NCBI GenBank assembly: GCA_023614405.1
Contig: CM042691.1
Location: 174,068,927 to 174,132,926, forward strand
DNA from: Avena insularis
Taxonomy: Eukaryota; Streptophyta; Magnoliopsida; Poales; Poaceae
Length of the DNA stretch: 64,000 nucleotides
Direction of reading: 5' to 3'
Below are positions 1 to 10,373 of this stretch, in pieces. A program made the position numbers and the translations under genes. Below the pieces are notes generated by a model. The model did no database searches. It saw only the letters and a list, made by a program, of their open reading frames with translations, and was not told where the DNA came from. Numbering within the stretch: position 1 is the first letter of the stretch; each line of letters opens with the position of its first letter.

Positions 1-3000
1 GTACTTAGTAGAACAAAGAACAGGGTAATAATTTGGAGGAGCCAAACATTCCCACATATAATACATAACATAATAAAACCATGAAGTTTGTAAACAGTAG
101 ATAAAACATGCATAAGTACAAAAGTAGGACAAGGGATTATGAACAAGAAGGTGGCTTGCCTATGACCAGCGATATGTCTCGTGACTTCTTTAGAATACCA
201 TAATACCAAATAGCAATAATAATAGTAATTAACTGTTGCTTCCTTCTTCTCGATGTCACATAAGCGCAACTATTGCCGTTCTCGAGCAAACATGCAAGAA
301 AACAACTCCACAATCTATACAATGCATACAAGCACCAATACATACAACAAGAAACATATAATCACATGATATAGAATAGTAGGGTGTTGAATGCTTGGTT
401 TTATGAGATTGATAGAAGATTTGGGGGCATGGGAAGATGATCCTTTTGGATTTCTAGTCTCGGAACTTACATAAGAGAGGGGTTTTTGACCAAGGACATG
501 TTCTGTATGATACCATTGTATAAAAAAATGATACCATCAAATAGGTATTGATAAAATGAAACCAACAAAGGTGGTTTTACTATTTTATCAATTACGATTG
601 ATTTACAATGGTTTTTCGAGTGAACAAAACTCTATTTTTAGGAAATAATTCACCAGAATAGTTCTAGAGTTCCAAAAATTATTTCCTTGGATGATTAAGT
701 AGGGTTTGATGGACTGATTCACTGGGAGTTTGAACCACTTCAGGAAATTTCCAAAGGCACTACTGGATGGTATTTGTCTTTTTAACCAGATTTAACCTAC
801 ATGATCTTTTGATGTGATTCTAAGGAAACATGTTAGGTATTTAGAATACCTTTCTATAGAAATTAGAATCAACCCATTTGGATTTACAGAGACATTGTAA
901 TGATTTTATTGGTGAAATAACTATACACAGACAAGATTAATTCACCAAAATTCAGTAGATGTTTAATAAATTTTGGGCTTTTGGGTTTTGGAGCATATTG
1001 ACATACATGTGTGCAGGGAGTTGGAATTGGGTCAATACCTCATTTGGTTTGACCCCAAGAATTTCTTAAAGGCAGTAATGGCCTGATCTTATTATTTTTG
1101 TAAGGAGCAAAATAGGGATCCATTTTAGGTGGGGCCAGTGGTACATGCAGTGTATGACAAATACTTTTTATTACCAACAATATTTGCATCATTTGGATTT
1201 ATAGAACCTCTTGAAAGAATTTATTTGTGGAAACAAGTACTTCTAGCAATTATTTTACATGAAAAATATGAAAATTAATTTGAGTATAGAGTTTGTTCTG
1301 CATGTTAGAGAAATATTGTGGGCATCTAGGAAAATTTGGATCTGGTCAGTTTGAGTTATTTTACATTTTTTATTTGATTTAAACTAGACTACAACATAAC
1401 AGGAAAGAAATCCCTAGGCAAAAGGAAAAGGGAAAATGACGCTTGGGCCGGATCTGGAGTGGGATGGGCCGTACAGGGTAGGTCATCCTAGCTGTGTTGG
1501 GCGCGCGCATGCGACGCGCAATTAGCCGCGACCCAGTGGCTGGCCTTCTCGCAGTAACCTGGGTGAAGGGGTAAGGAGGCGCGGGGGTAGTCCGATTAGA
1601 ATGGATCGGACGGCCTCCATTCATCTTCCTCCACGGGCTCTAGGACAGGGGATGAAACCATAGGGGAGAAGCTACATGGCGCGGGATGGCTCACCCGAGG
1701 GCGGAGGAGGGGTCAAGGCGACGCGGTGCACCACCAAGAGTCTGGAGAGGGGCGGCGAGGCTGGGTTCGACGTTGGGAGGTAGCTCGCACGATGGTGGCT
1801 GAAAGAAGCTTTGCTGGAGCTCGCTGGCACGGTCTGTAGAAGCGGTCCTGGGAAAGAATAAAGGCAGTGTTATATAGAGGAGTATAAGGGGATCATGGCA
1901 GAGTGACATGCAGCAGGGGAGGAGAAAAGGGGAGAGCTTTATGCTCGATTCTTTGAGGAGGCCGAAGTGACCTTCTTCTCCTTCTTTTGAGCAGGGCAGA
2001 GCAGGAGGAGAGGGAGAGGGTGCTCGGGGAGGTGTGTGGAGTGGAAGGGAGAAAATGATGCCTCAAGGAAGATATGGGGAGATTGTTTCCCGTATAAACC
2101 GAAGAGGTAGGTTTCATGGTGGAGATGGCGTATGGAGGAGCTAGGGCAAGTCCAGTGGCTGCTCATTGGTTTCCATGGGAAATGGAGAGGCGTTTGTGGG
2201 CCCTTGAAGGGGCACAGAGGGAGGGGCTACCCAGGTGTTGAGATATTTGTAAGTCAAGGCATGAGGGCCACACATCTCTCACTTACTCTCTCCGAGAGCT
2301 ACAAGACAAGGGCTATAGTGCCTTTCTACAGTGTAGCATCACTAGGATGGAGTGTTGGCTGCTTTGGAACTTTTCCTAGAAAGTTTCGATGGGTTTTGTA
2401 TTGGATTTAGTTCATGTTTGGATGGGTTTGCTAGGATTAATCATGTGGGTGTTTGTGAAATAAGTTGAAGGATTTGCATTGGGAAATGTGGGGAAATGGT
2501 ACTGGTGGGTAGATAAGATCAAGATACCTTTATAAGAATTGTTTGGGATTTTTCAGAGTGGTATTAGTACTCTTAAATCCATTTATTCGAAAAGTGAACA
2601 AATGGTTTAGAGATGCTAAAGTGATAATTTTACATTAGGCAAGGTGAGTTTTGGTGTGAAATGGGAATAAATACCAAATCACAGTTTGGGGAATTTTATT
2701 GGAATTTATTTGGAAAGGAAAGTATTTTTAAGGTATTATTTCATGTTTCAACCATTTAAGAAAAATGGCAAAAAGAAATAATAAGGAATCTTGTAATCAA
2801 CTTGATTTTTTCTTGTTCTCTTGAGCATCTCAATGCTCTCCACCTTGTAATTTTGTCCATTATATATGAAAATGCAACAGTAGGGGACCTCCCCACTGTA
2901 TTTGTGTCAAAACATAATATGGAATCTCAAAAATATTTATTTTTGAGATGAGGAGGTAGGATATGATATATATGTATCAAATGTGCATTGATTTGGCAGA

Positions 3001-3090
3001 GTGATTTGGAGAAACACAAGCTTGCCTTATAAACAAATATTCTAGGGTTTTGCCAAAAGTGGAAGTTAAATATTTTTAGGATCCAAATAA
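1..3090 (-). mobile_element. Partial LTR of gypsy-like element G (left copy)
   Basis: This stretch aligns along its whole length with 11,751-14,090 plus 23,485-23,968. For example, gtacttagta...tttggaggagccaaacatt starts at 1 and again at 11,751. The right copy belongs to an LTR that is read on the minus strand, so this is the same LTR family in the same orientation. It runs off the left window edge and is cut at 3,090 by a copia LTR. The left copy carries about 123 bp (near 1,465-1,587) and 136 bp (2,785-2,920) that the right copy lacks. Short ORFs in the GC-rich part (1,380-2,170) are not conserved as protein and I do not call them genes. Confidence 0.8.
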
Positions 3091-4456
3091 TGAAGGGAAT
3101 ATGTCTGAGAGGCAATAATAAAGTGGTTATTATCGTATTCCTTATTTTAAATTTTTATTTTGCATGCTATAATTGTATTAATACGGAAACTTTAATACAT
3201 GTGTGTTTAATAAACCAAAAGAAAGTTCCTAGTTATGCCTCTCTTATAAACTAGCTCGTTGATTAACAAGATGATCAAAGGTTTCCTGATCATGGACATT
3301 GGATGTTGTTAATAATGAGGTCACAACATTATTGGAATGGTGTGAGGAACATTCGTCCGAAGTATAGCATTATGATCAAAGTCATTGTGTTTATATTGCT
3401 ATAACATCATACGAAGTAATCTTAGTCCTTAGACCATGAGATCATGTCAATCACTAACACCGGAAGAGTATCTTGATAATATCAAACGTCACACCGTAAC
3501 AAGGTAGCTATAAAGATGGGTTCAGTACTATGAAGGTGTTATGTTGAGGCTCATGGATCAAGAGTGGAATTTGTCCATCCCGATGACGGAGAGATATACT
3601 CTGGGCCCTCTCGGTGATATCACATTAGTTAGCTTGCAAGCAAGTGATTTGATCACTAGAATGTTATATCACGGGAACAAGAAAAGAGTACATGTCGGTA
3701 ACGAGATCAAACTAGGTATGGAGATACCGATAATTGAATCTCGAACATGTAATATATCGCGAGACAAAGGTATTGAGTTACATGCGTATAAGGTTCACAC
3801 GATCACAAAAGTCATCGTTGAATATGTGGAAGTCAGTACGGATCTCTAGGTCCCGCTACTGATTATTGATTGGAGAGGGGTCTCGATCATGTCTAAATTA
3901 TTCGCAAACCGTAGGGTGACACACTTAAGGTATACTGACACCATTTGGAGAAAATAATATGCCAGAGAAATAAAAAAGGAAAGCGCATGAATTTATTTCA
4001 CTAGACACCGAAACTATTTCGGTTGAAATTGCTGAAACTGGTTCTGCATGTGAAATTGAATACTAGCAAGGGGTTTTATGTGAATGTTTGTTAATTAAAG
4101 TAATTAAAAAAATACTGTATAAATAAATAAAAGAGTTTTATTTAAATGATAGTTTGCATTAAATTTGGTGGAAATTTAATGCATGTGAGTGGATTTTGGA
4201 GTGGAGGCTTTTCATTTTGAGTGGGAGCTCCACCCACATGAATGTGGAAGAGGTGGGGCCACCATGGATGGCACCATGCCCCTTGGGGTTCCCTCCTCTC
4301 CCTATAAAAGTCCCCCTCTCCTCCTTTCAAAGTACACCTCATCATGAAGGATCTCTCTCCCCCTTTAGAATTTCCCCATGATCTCGGATCAGCGAGATAC
4401 ATGTTCCCGGTGGCTTTTTCTGGAAGGATTTGTTGCTTCCGCTGCTTCGCTGGAGC
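3091..4456 (+). mobile_element. Copia-type LTR (element C, left copy), 3' truncated
   Basis: The LTR starts TGAAGGGAATATG at 3,091, directly after G sequence ending ccaaataa. It matches 28,175-29,574 closely, and that second copy lies just after a copia polypurine tract, which fixes the LTR start. Similarity stops after cttcgctggagc at 4,456, so roughly the last 300 bp are missing. A 102-codon ORF at 3,541-3,849 is also present in the other copy but is LTR sequence, not a recognised protein. The family resembles Triticeae copia LTRs that start TGAAGGRAATATGCCC. Whether this LTR and the one at 28,175 come from one insertion is unclear. Confidence 0.8.
4313..4319 (+). promoter_or_regulatory. 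TATA box of the C LTR (left copy)
   Basis: TATAAAA lies in a CT-rich context (ccctataaaagtccc). The same position in the other C LTR (29,414-29,420) keeps the motif, as expected for the LTR core promoter. Confidence 0.55.
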
Positions 4457-5673
4457 CCCAGAAGTTTTTACCAAGCTAGAGCAGATACTTTTCTTTCTAC
4501 ACGAGAATTGGAGGCTCGCAGACTCTATTCCTAGGTACGGAGGATGACGAGATCCATACGCATGATGATTTTCTGGTGACGGGTCTTGTCGAGGTCTTCT
4601 TGATGGTGCTGCAGTAAGTACTCCATATTCTCTAGTTGATTTCCAGTGCAACAAGTTATAAAATACTCGGTGGGGAGTCCATCCTTGTCGTGCTTCCCAA
4701 ACAGGTGGTAAGGGGTGTCTTTCAGCTCGTCTTCATGGATCTTATAGAGGCGTGCCATGATTTGTTGTATATCTCGCACGACACCATCTACCCAACTATT
4801 TTCAATGAAGGTGAAGATGATGGGTTCGGGGTCAGTCTCATGAGCTGGAATGGTGGCCTTGATGACCCATTAAGTTATGCTTGAGTTGCTGCGAGGAAGC
4901 TCTGTCCCTTCGATCTTAGGTGGGGGACGACAAATGATCTTCGTGCAGTTGCTCTTCAAAGGGACAGAAGCTTTCTCCAACGATGATGCTTTCTGAGCGG
5001 GAAGGATCCATCTATAGGTTTGTTCTTGTAGGGGTGAGGTTAAGCATATAGATGCAGATTCATCAAGGTATACAGTTTTTACTAGGCGTAGGTATGGTTT
5101 CGGTTTCCACTGACGACTCTCGAAGTGGGGCATGAGGAAGGTTCTTGGATTGGAGATCTCCTTGAGGTATCTTCTAGTAGTAAATCTTTTGGAAATGAGT
5201 GGAAAGACGTAGTCTTTCCACCTTAGATCTTACTTAGGGTTGTCGAGGTTGGGGTAGATCCTTTGTCTTGGAGTATTGGCGTGACACTTGAATTGAGGTC
5301 TTCGAGTGACGCCTTATTGAGACTACCTTTCTATGGGGATTACCTAACAAAGCCGTAAGGGTTAGCTCGGGATAGTTTTAGGGGTTAGCGACGCTTTGTC
5401 TTGGTCCTTAGTCGAGGTGGAGGAATTTTAGCTTCAGAGAGGATGTCATATCTTGAACTCTCTATGTGGCTTGGGTTCGCTGACAGAGTAGACTTGTTTC
5501 CTTCGGCATCCTTATCTTCGGGTTTCTTGGGGCGTTTATGTTATGGAGAGGACTTCCTGCTGATTATACAGAGGGTGGAATCAGGACGTCGTTCCTTTGG
5601 AGGCAGTTAGAACTAAGACACGGATAGTGGTTGTCGGAGATTTCTTTACGTGGCCATCCTGCTGAGGAGGGGT
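4457..5673 (-). pseudogene. Eroded internal (gag-like) region of element G
   Basis: This is read on the minus strand, downstream of the G primer site at 10,361 once the nested A1 element is removed. Open stretches at 4,870-5,133 and 4,531-4,779 give charged, proline- and serine-rich protein with no domain I can name. Stops and frameshifts separate them. The call as gag rests on position (between the primer site and pol in this orientation) and on composition, not on a motif. No protease, reverse transcriptase or integrase of G is in the window. The left edge (4,457) meets the truncated copia LTR, so most of G's internal region has been lost. Confidence 0.5.
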
Positions 5674-6279
5674 TGATACGTCGAAAACGTATATATAATT
5701 TTTGATGCTCCATGCTTGTTTAGTATCTACTTTTCTTTTCTTTGTCTACACTTTGAGGTGCTTTTTACATGTTTTCTGGTACTAACCTATTAACAAGTTG
5801 CCACAGTGCCAGTTGCCTATTTTCTGCTGTTTTTGGTTCCAGAAAAGCTAGTAAGGAAATATTCTCGGAATTGGACGGGACAAACGTCAAAGTAAATTAA
5901 TTTTCATGCGGAACAAGAAGTCCAGAAGGGAGACGGAGAGGCGTGCCAGGGCGCCCAGACTCCCCTAGGCGCGGGTGGGCCCTGCCCCACACCTAGGCAG
6001 GGTGTGGGGCCCCTAGCCACCGCCTCGGCCTCCCCCTTCGCATATAAGAAGCCCCCGATGCAGAAACCCTAAGTACCCGATGAAATCTCCATGAATCATT
6101 CTGTAGACGCTGCCACCGTCCTCCCTAGATCTGGGGGATCTGAAGTTCTTCCCGGCACCCTGCCGGAGGGGAGATCATCCCGGAGGCCTTCTCTCCAGTA
6201 TGATGCGTGAGTAGTTCCACCTTGGACTATGGGTCCATGTAGTATCTAGATGGTTGTATCTCCTCCTTGTGCTTTCATG
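5674..6279 (+). mobile_element. A1 left LTR, truncated
   Basis: It aligns with 8,211-8,815 with small differences. Homology ends after gtgctttcatg at about 6,279, where the right LTR continues differently. About 600 of roughly 1,525 bp are left. Confidence 0.8.
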
Positions 6280-8210
6280 GTCTTAGTTTTCGTTTGCTTT
6301 GCTTAGGTTGTTTAGTTAGCTTGAATAAAGTAGTTTGGACCCCCGTTCTCGCTGTGTTGTTTTGCAAATAAGTTGCTTGGTGTTGGAAAGGAGTACTAAG
6401 TTCTTGCTTGTAAGTGCAAGAGGAGCTTGCATTGACTGTGACTTAGACTTTAGCATGACATTCTAGGTGTTTTTTTGACCTTATGCTTAGTGATTATTGT
6501 TGTACCATGTCTTGTTCCAAACAATTGGGATTGCTTAGTGTGCCTTGAAGAAATTATGCATTGTTTTAGCATGCAAAAGTATTGAGGTATTCTCCTTTGA
6601 TTCTTTGCTTGGGTTGACTTGGAACATGCTCACACCATGTTATGACTCTCACAAGTCACCATTATCCTCTATTATCATTTAGTCCTTGACTTGTAGTAGC
6701 ACTCTATGCCTTGATTAGTAATGCTTTGTTGCTCTGCATGATTATGGCCATTATTCCTCTCTTAGTTGGTTGCTCCCAGTCCTTTGCTAGCATCCACTTG
6801 TGTGAGTAAGCTCTACTCATGCTTCCAACTCCCAAGAAACCAAGTTATTCCAAAGTGTCCACTATAGACTCCTATGCATGGTGTGTTACACCATTCCAAG
6901 TATATTCTTGTTTTCAGCTATCTTCCAATTAAAAACTATTTTTTAAGTGAAAACTTAGTGATTAAAGCCCTCACAAACTTGATGGCACACTTTATATTCT
7001 TTGCCCCTAATAAACTTGAACCATTGTGTCATCTATGTTGTATATGCTTGCACTTATACATTGGAATTACCAGAACCGTGCTGTCACGGGGAACGTTTTC
7101 AACATTGCACTTGTACTTTGTACTTAGTTGATATCATGCTCTTTTGTCTATGGATGTCACCGGTGTGAAATAAAGAGGGAACTTGTAAGTCGATGGAGCT
7201 TGTATCCTGTGTTAGAGAAACGCCTGGGCCGCTAGCCTAAGCCATGTCTAATCATGGTGGAAACTTGCAGCATCACCATAGTGACATCTATGAAGCATTC
7301 TTCTAATAAAAAAGAGCACGTTGAGAAAAGAGGAAAGAGAGAAAAAATCACCAAATTCCCATGGTAAATAAGAAGGTTGTTGAGATGCTCATTGTCTGCT
7401 TTCCTTGTCATTTTGGTTATGGGATAGCTCCTATACCATGTGCAAGGGGTACCTGTCGGCGGTTCTCAATGATATGCAAATACTTATAGTGACAAGAACT
7501 TACCGGTGACTGAAGTTGAGTAGCATGAGGTGTGGCCCACGTATTCAAGGGACTTGAGATTGCCAACTTATACTTCGTCAAGCATATACTCCATCTTTGT
7601 TCACTTTAACCTTAATCACTTCAAGATGCTTATGATAGGGCAATGAGGGCTGAAAGCTAACAAGTACCATAATTTTTGGAAGCTCTTTTTGAAACTTGAA
7701 ATCCCTGCTTCCTTTATAAAAGGCCTTTCTTCCACCACTATTGAGTCTCCACCTTCTACTTTTAGGCACCATTAAGAGAGCATAGGTGTCATTCTGTGTG
7801 TAGTGTTCCAAAGCTTATTGATTGATGCATATAGTGATATTACTTGTTCTTGTGCTATTTGTTTCTAGTCACCCATGTGAACTTTGAAGGTGTCCTATGC
7901 ATCTACTTGCTACTCTATGAGGGACAAGCTGAATGCCACTATGCTATGTTTTTGTATGTGAAACAAACAAACGTTTTTCAATGCATGTTATTCATGATAT
8001 TTGTTTGTAGCTTGTCATGTTGCATGAATAGTTACTATGTCCTATTGTTAGAACTCCATATTTCATGCACATGTTTAGAGTTCTTTGATCCCAACTTTCA
8101 ATGCTTGCAAATGGTTGGATCTTTATTGTGAGGGTGCATGTCACCTCAAAAATAATTCTTCTTATCACTTACCTACTCGAGGATGACTAGGAGTTAAGCT
8201 TGGGGATGTT
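6280..8210 (+). mobile_element. A1 3' internal region, non-coding
   Basis: This is AT-rich DNA with no recognisable protein. It ends in a purine-rich stretch (aagcttggggatgtt) directly before the right LTR, which fits a polypurine tract at about 8,195-8,210. Short ORFs at 6,874-7,131, 7,578-7,811 (minus) and 7,844-8,131 show no family features. Confidence 0.65.
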
Positions 8211-9735
8211 TGATACGTCGGAAACGTATCTATAAGTTTTGATGCTCCATGCTTGTTTAGTATCTACTTTGCTTTGCTTTGTCTACACTTTGAGGTCCTT
8301 TTTACATGTTTTCTGGTACTAACCTATTAACAAGTTGTCACAGTGCCAGTTGCCTGTTTTCTGTTGTTTTTGGTTCCAGAAAAGCTAGTAAGGAAATATT
8401 CTCGGAATTGGACGGGACAAACGTCAAAGTCAATTACTTTCTATGGGGAACAAGAAGTCCAGAGGGGAGACGGAGAGGCGTGCTAGGGCGCCCAGACCCC
8501 CTCTAGGTGCAGGTGGGACCTGCCTCGCGCCTAGGCAGGGTGTGGGGCCCCTGGACACCGCCTCGGCCTCCCCCTTCGCCTACAAGAAGCCCCCGATGTA
8601 GAAACCCTAAGTACCCGATCAAATCTCCATGAAACCTTCTCTAGCCGCCGCCACTGTCGTCCCTAGATCGGGGAGATCTGAAGTTCTTCTCGGCATCCTG
8701 CCGGAGGGGAGATCATCCCGGAGGCCTTCTCTCCGGTATGCGTGAGTAGTTCCACCTTGGACTATGCGTCCATGTAGTATCTAGATGGTTGTATCTCCTC
8801 CTTGTGCTTTCATGTATAGATCTTGTGAGCTCCGTTCATGATCAAGTTCTAATCTATTTGTAATCATGCATGTTGTGTTTGCGGGGATCCGATGGATATT
8901 GAGATTATTATGTTGGTTTGATTAATGGTTTTGTCTTTATGATTCTATCATGTCTGTGTTGTTTGTAATCTTGCATGCTCTCCGTTGTTAGTAGCTATCT
9001 TGGCCAAGTAGTTGCTAGTGACTCCAAGAGGGGGTATTTATGCTCGATAGCGGGTTCATGCCTCTAGTTTCCAAGGGAAGTGACAATAATCTCTTCGGTT
9101 GTAGATGTGTTGTTGCTACTAGGGAGAAAACAACGGTCCCTTGTTCATGGAACATGTGTACTGTTTACTTTACACACTTTGCTTAAAGTAGTTGTCTATT
9201 GCTTGCAACTTAATACTGGAGGGAGTTCGGATGATAACCTGAAGTTAGACTTATAGTCATAGATGGAGTTGGATGGCGGTCTATGTATCTTGTTGTATTG
9301 CCCAATCGAATCTCATAGGATCTTTCTGACTAGTAATTGCATTGTTATGCCTTGCTCAGTTCCTATCAATTGCCCTGTTGTTATTTGTTTACCCTTCATG
9401 CCATATTGTTTATCTAAGGAGAGCACCTCTAGTAAACTATGGACCCTGGTCCAATCTTTATCATTGATACATCTTCCATTGTTGCTTGTTTACTTGCTGC
9501 AAACCACCATTGCCTTCCACACCATACGTTTAATCCTTTGTTACAGCAACCGGTGAGATTGACAACCTCACTGTTAGTTGGGGCAAAGTCTTGAGTTTGT
9601 GTTGTGCAGGTCTCCGCGTTGCTTGCAACACATGTGTTACGTTTCCTTCCTCCTATTTCTTCGATAACCTTGGTTTCTTACTGAGGGAAGACTTGCTGCT
9701 GTGCTTCTTCACACCTTTCTCTTGGGGTTCCCAAC
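8211..9735 (+). mobile_element. A1 right LTR
   Basis: It starts TGATACGTCG after the polypurine-like tract and ends most plausibly ...ggttcccaaca at 9,735, giving 1,525 bp and TG...CA ends. The next bases, including ggcgccattagggg, look like a degenerate Athila primer site. Confidence 0.7.
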
Positions 9736-9765
9736 ATGCTCCATATTAAAGGCGCCATTAGGGGT

Positions 9766-10373
9766 TTCGGGTTATGGCTTACGAAGGGTTGTGGCGTGAG
9801 ACACAAACGAGGTGGTCATATCATAGGATCGAATGATCCATGGCAAACAAGCAACACATTTCAGGCATTCACATTAGCACATGACAAGCAAGTCGAGCGT
9901 ACCATAAATACTAAGGGGTGACTACATGCTAAGGGAATCCTATAGTAGGGATATTGGGACTAGGGACGGACGTCATGGGGGTCTTTACTTCGGTCTTGCC
10001 ATCTGGGGTCGTTGATGATATTCTTGATCTCTTGAGGAGATGAAGGACTCCGTTCGTATGGCGATCTTGTAGTGTCTTTCGTCATCGGTAGCTCCTTTGG
10101 TTTGCTTGTCTCTGCATCTCTTCATCTAGGTACCTTCGTCTTTGCGGTTTCCATGTCAGACTTGTTTTTTAAAACGGAAGGTTTGAAAGTAGACGAGAGA
10201 TAGAGTAAGCCTTTTTTTAATTGGTTTAAGTCAGAGAACATGAGATAAGAAATTTTTCGAAAAGCTTTCAAAAAAATAGTTTTCGAAATTCGTTGAGTTT
10301 CAGAAATACTGGTTGTCCTGTCTAACGTCCATGCTAACTAAGGTCTCCTACAGTTAGGATGACTCTGATACCA
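9766..10373 (-). mobile_element. G leader, primer site and start of gag-like region
   Basis: Read right to left, the primer site (10,361-10,373) is followed by an untranslated leader. An ORF then opens near 10,067 and runs to a stop near 9,943, encoding a short S/T/P-rich segment. It continues, broken by stops, to the A1 insertion. No domain is recognised. This piece and 4,457-5,673 become adjacent if A1 is removed. Confidence 0.55.
10361..10373 (-). other. Primer binding site of element G (initiator tRNA-Met type)
   Basis: The minus strand reads TGGTATCAGAGTC, matching the first 11 bases of the plant initiator tRNA-Met primer site TGGTATCAGAGC. It lies six bases inside the LTR end ...GGGTCTCA at 10,380. 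This fixes the orientation of G and the inner LTR border. Confidence 0.85.

Larger units (their letters stand above)
5674..9760 (+). mobile_element. Athila-like LTR retrotransposon A1, internally deleted
   Basis: Two copies of an LTR starting TGATACGTCG occur at 5,674 and 8,211. Between them is about 1.9 kb of non-coding 3' internal DNA. The left LTR is joined to this DNA at about 6,279, so all coding sequence is gone. LTRs of this start are typical of Athila-lineage elements such as Sabrina or BAGY-2; the family is from memory and uncertain. The right LTR is followed at 9,750-9,764 by a TGGCGCC-like primer-site remnant, which a simple 3' LTR should not have. The sequence aggggt flanks both sides (5,668-5,673 and 9,760-9,765); it may be a target duplication or chance. 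Confidence 0.75.

Noticed and set aside
3541..3849. ORF shared by both C LTRs (also 28,627-28,956)
   Set aside because: Sharing is explained by the two LTRs being copies. There is no known domain, and it sits upstream of the TATA box.
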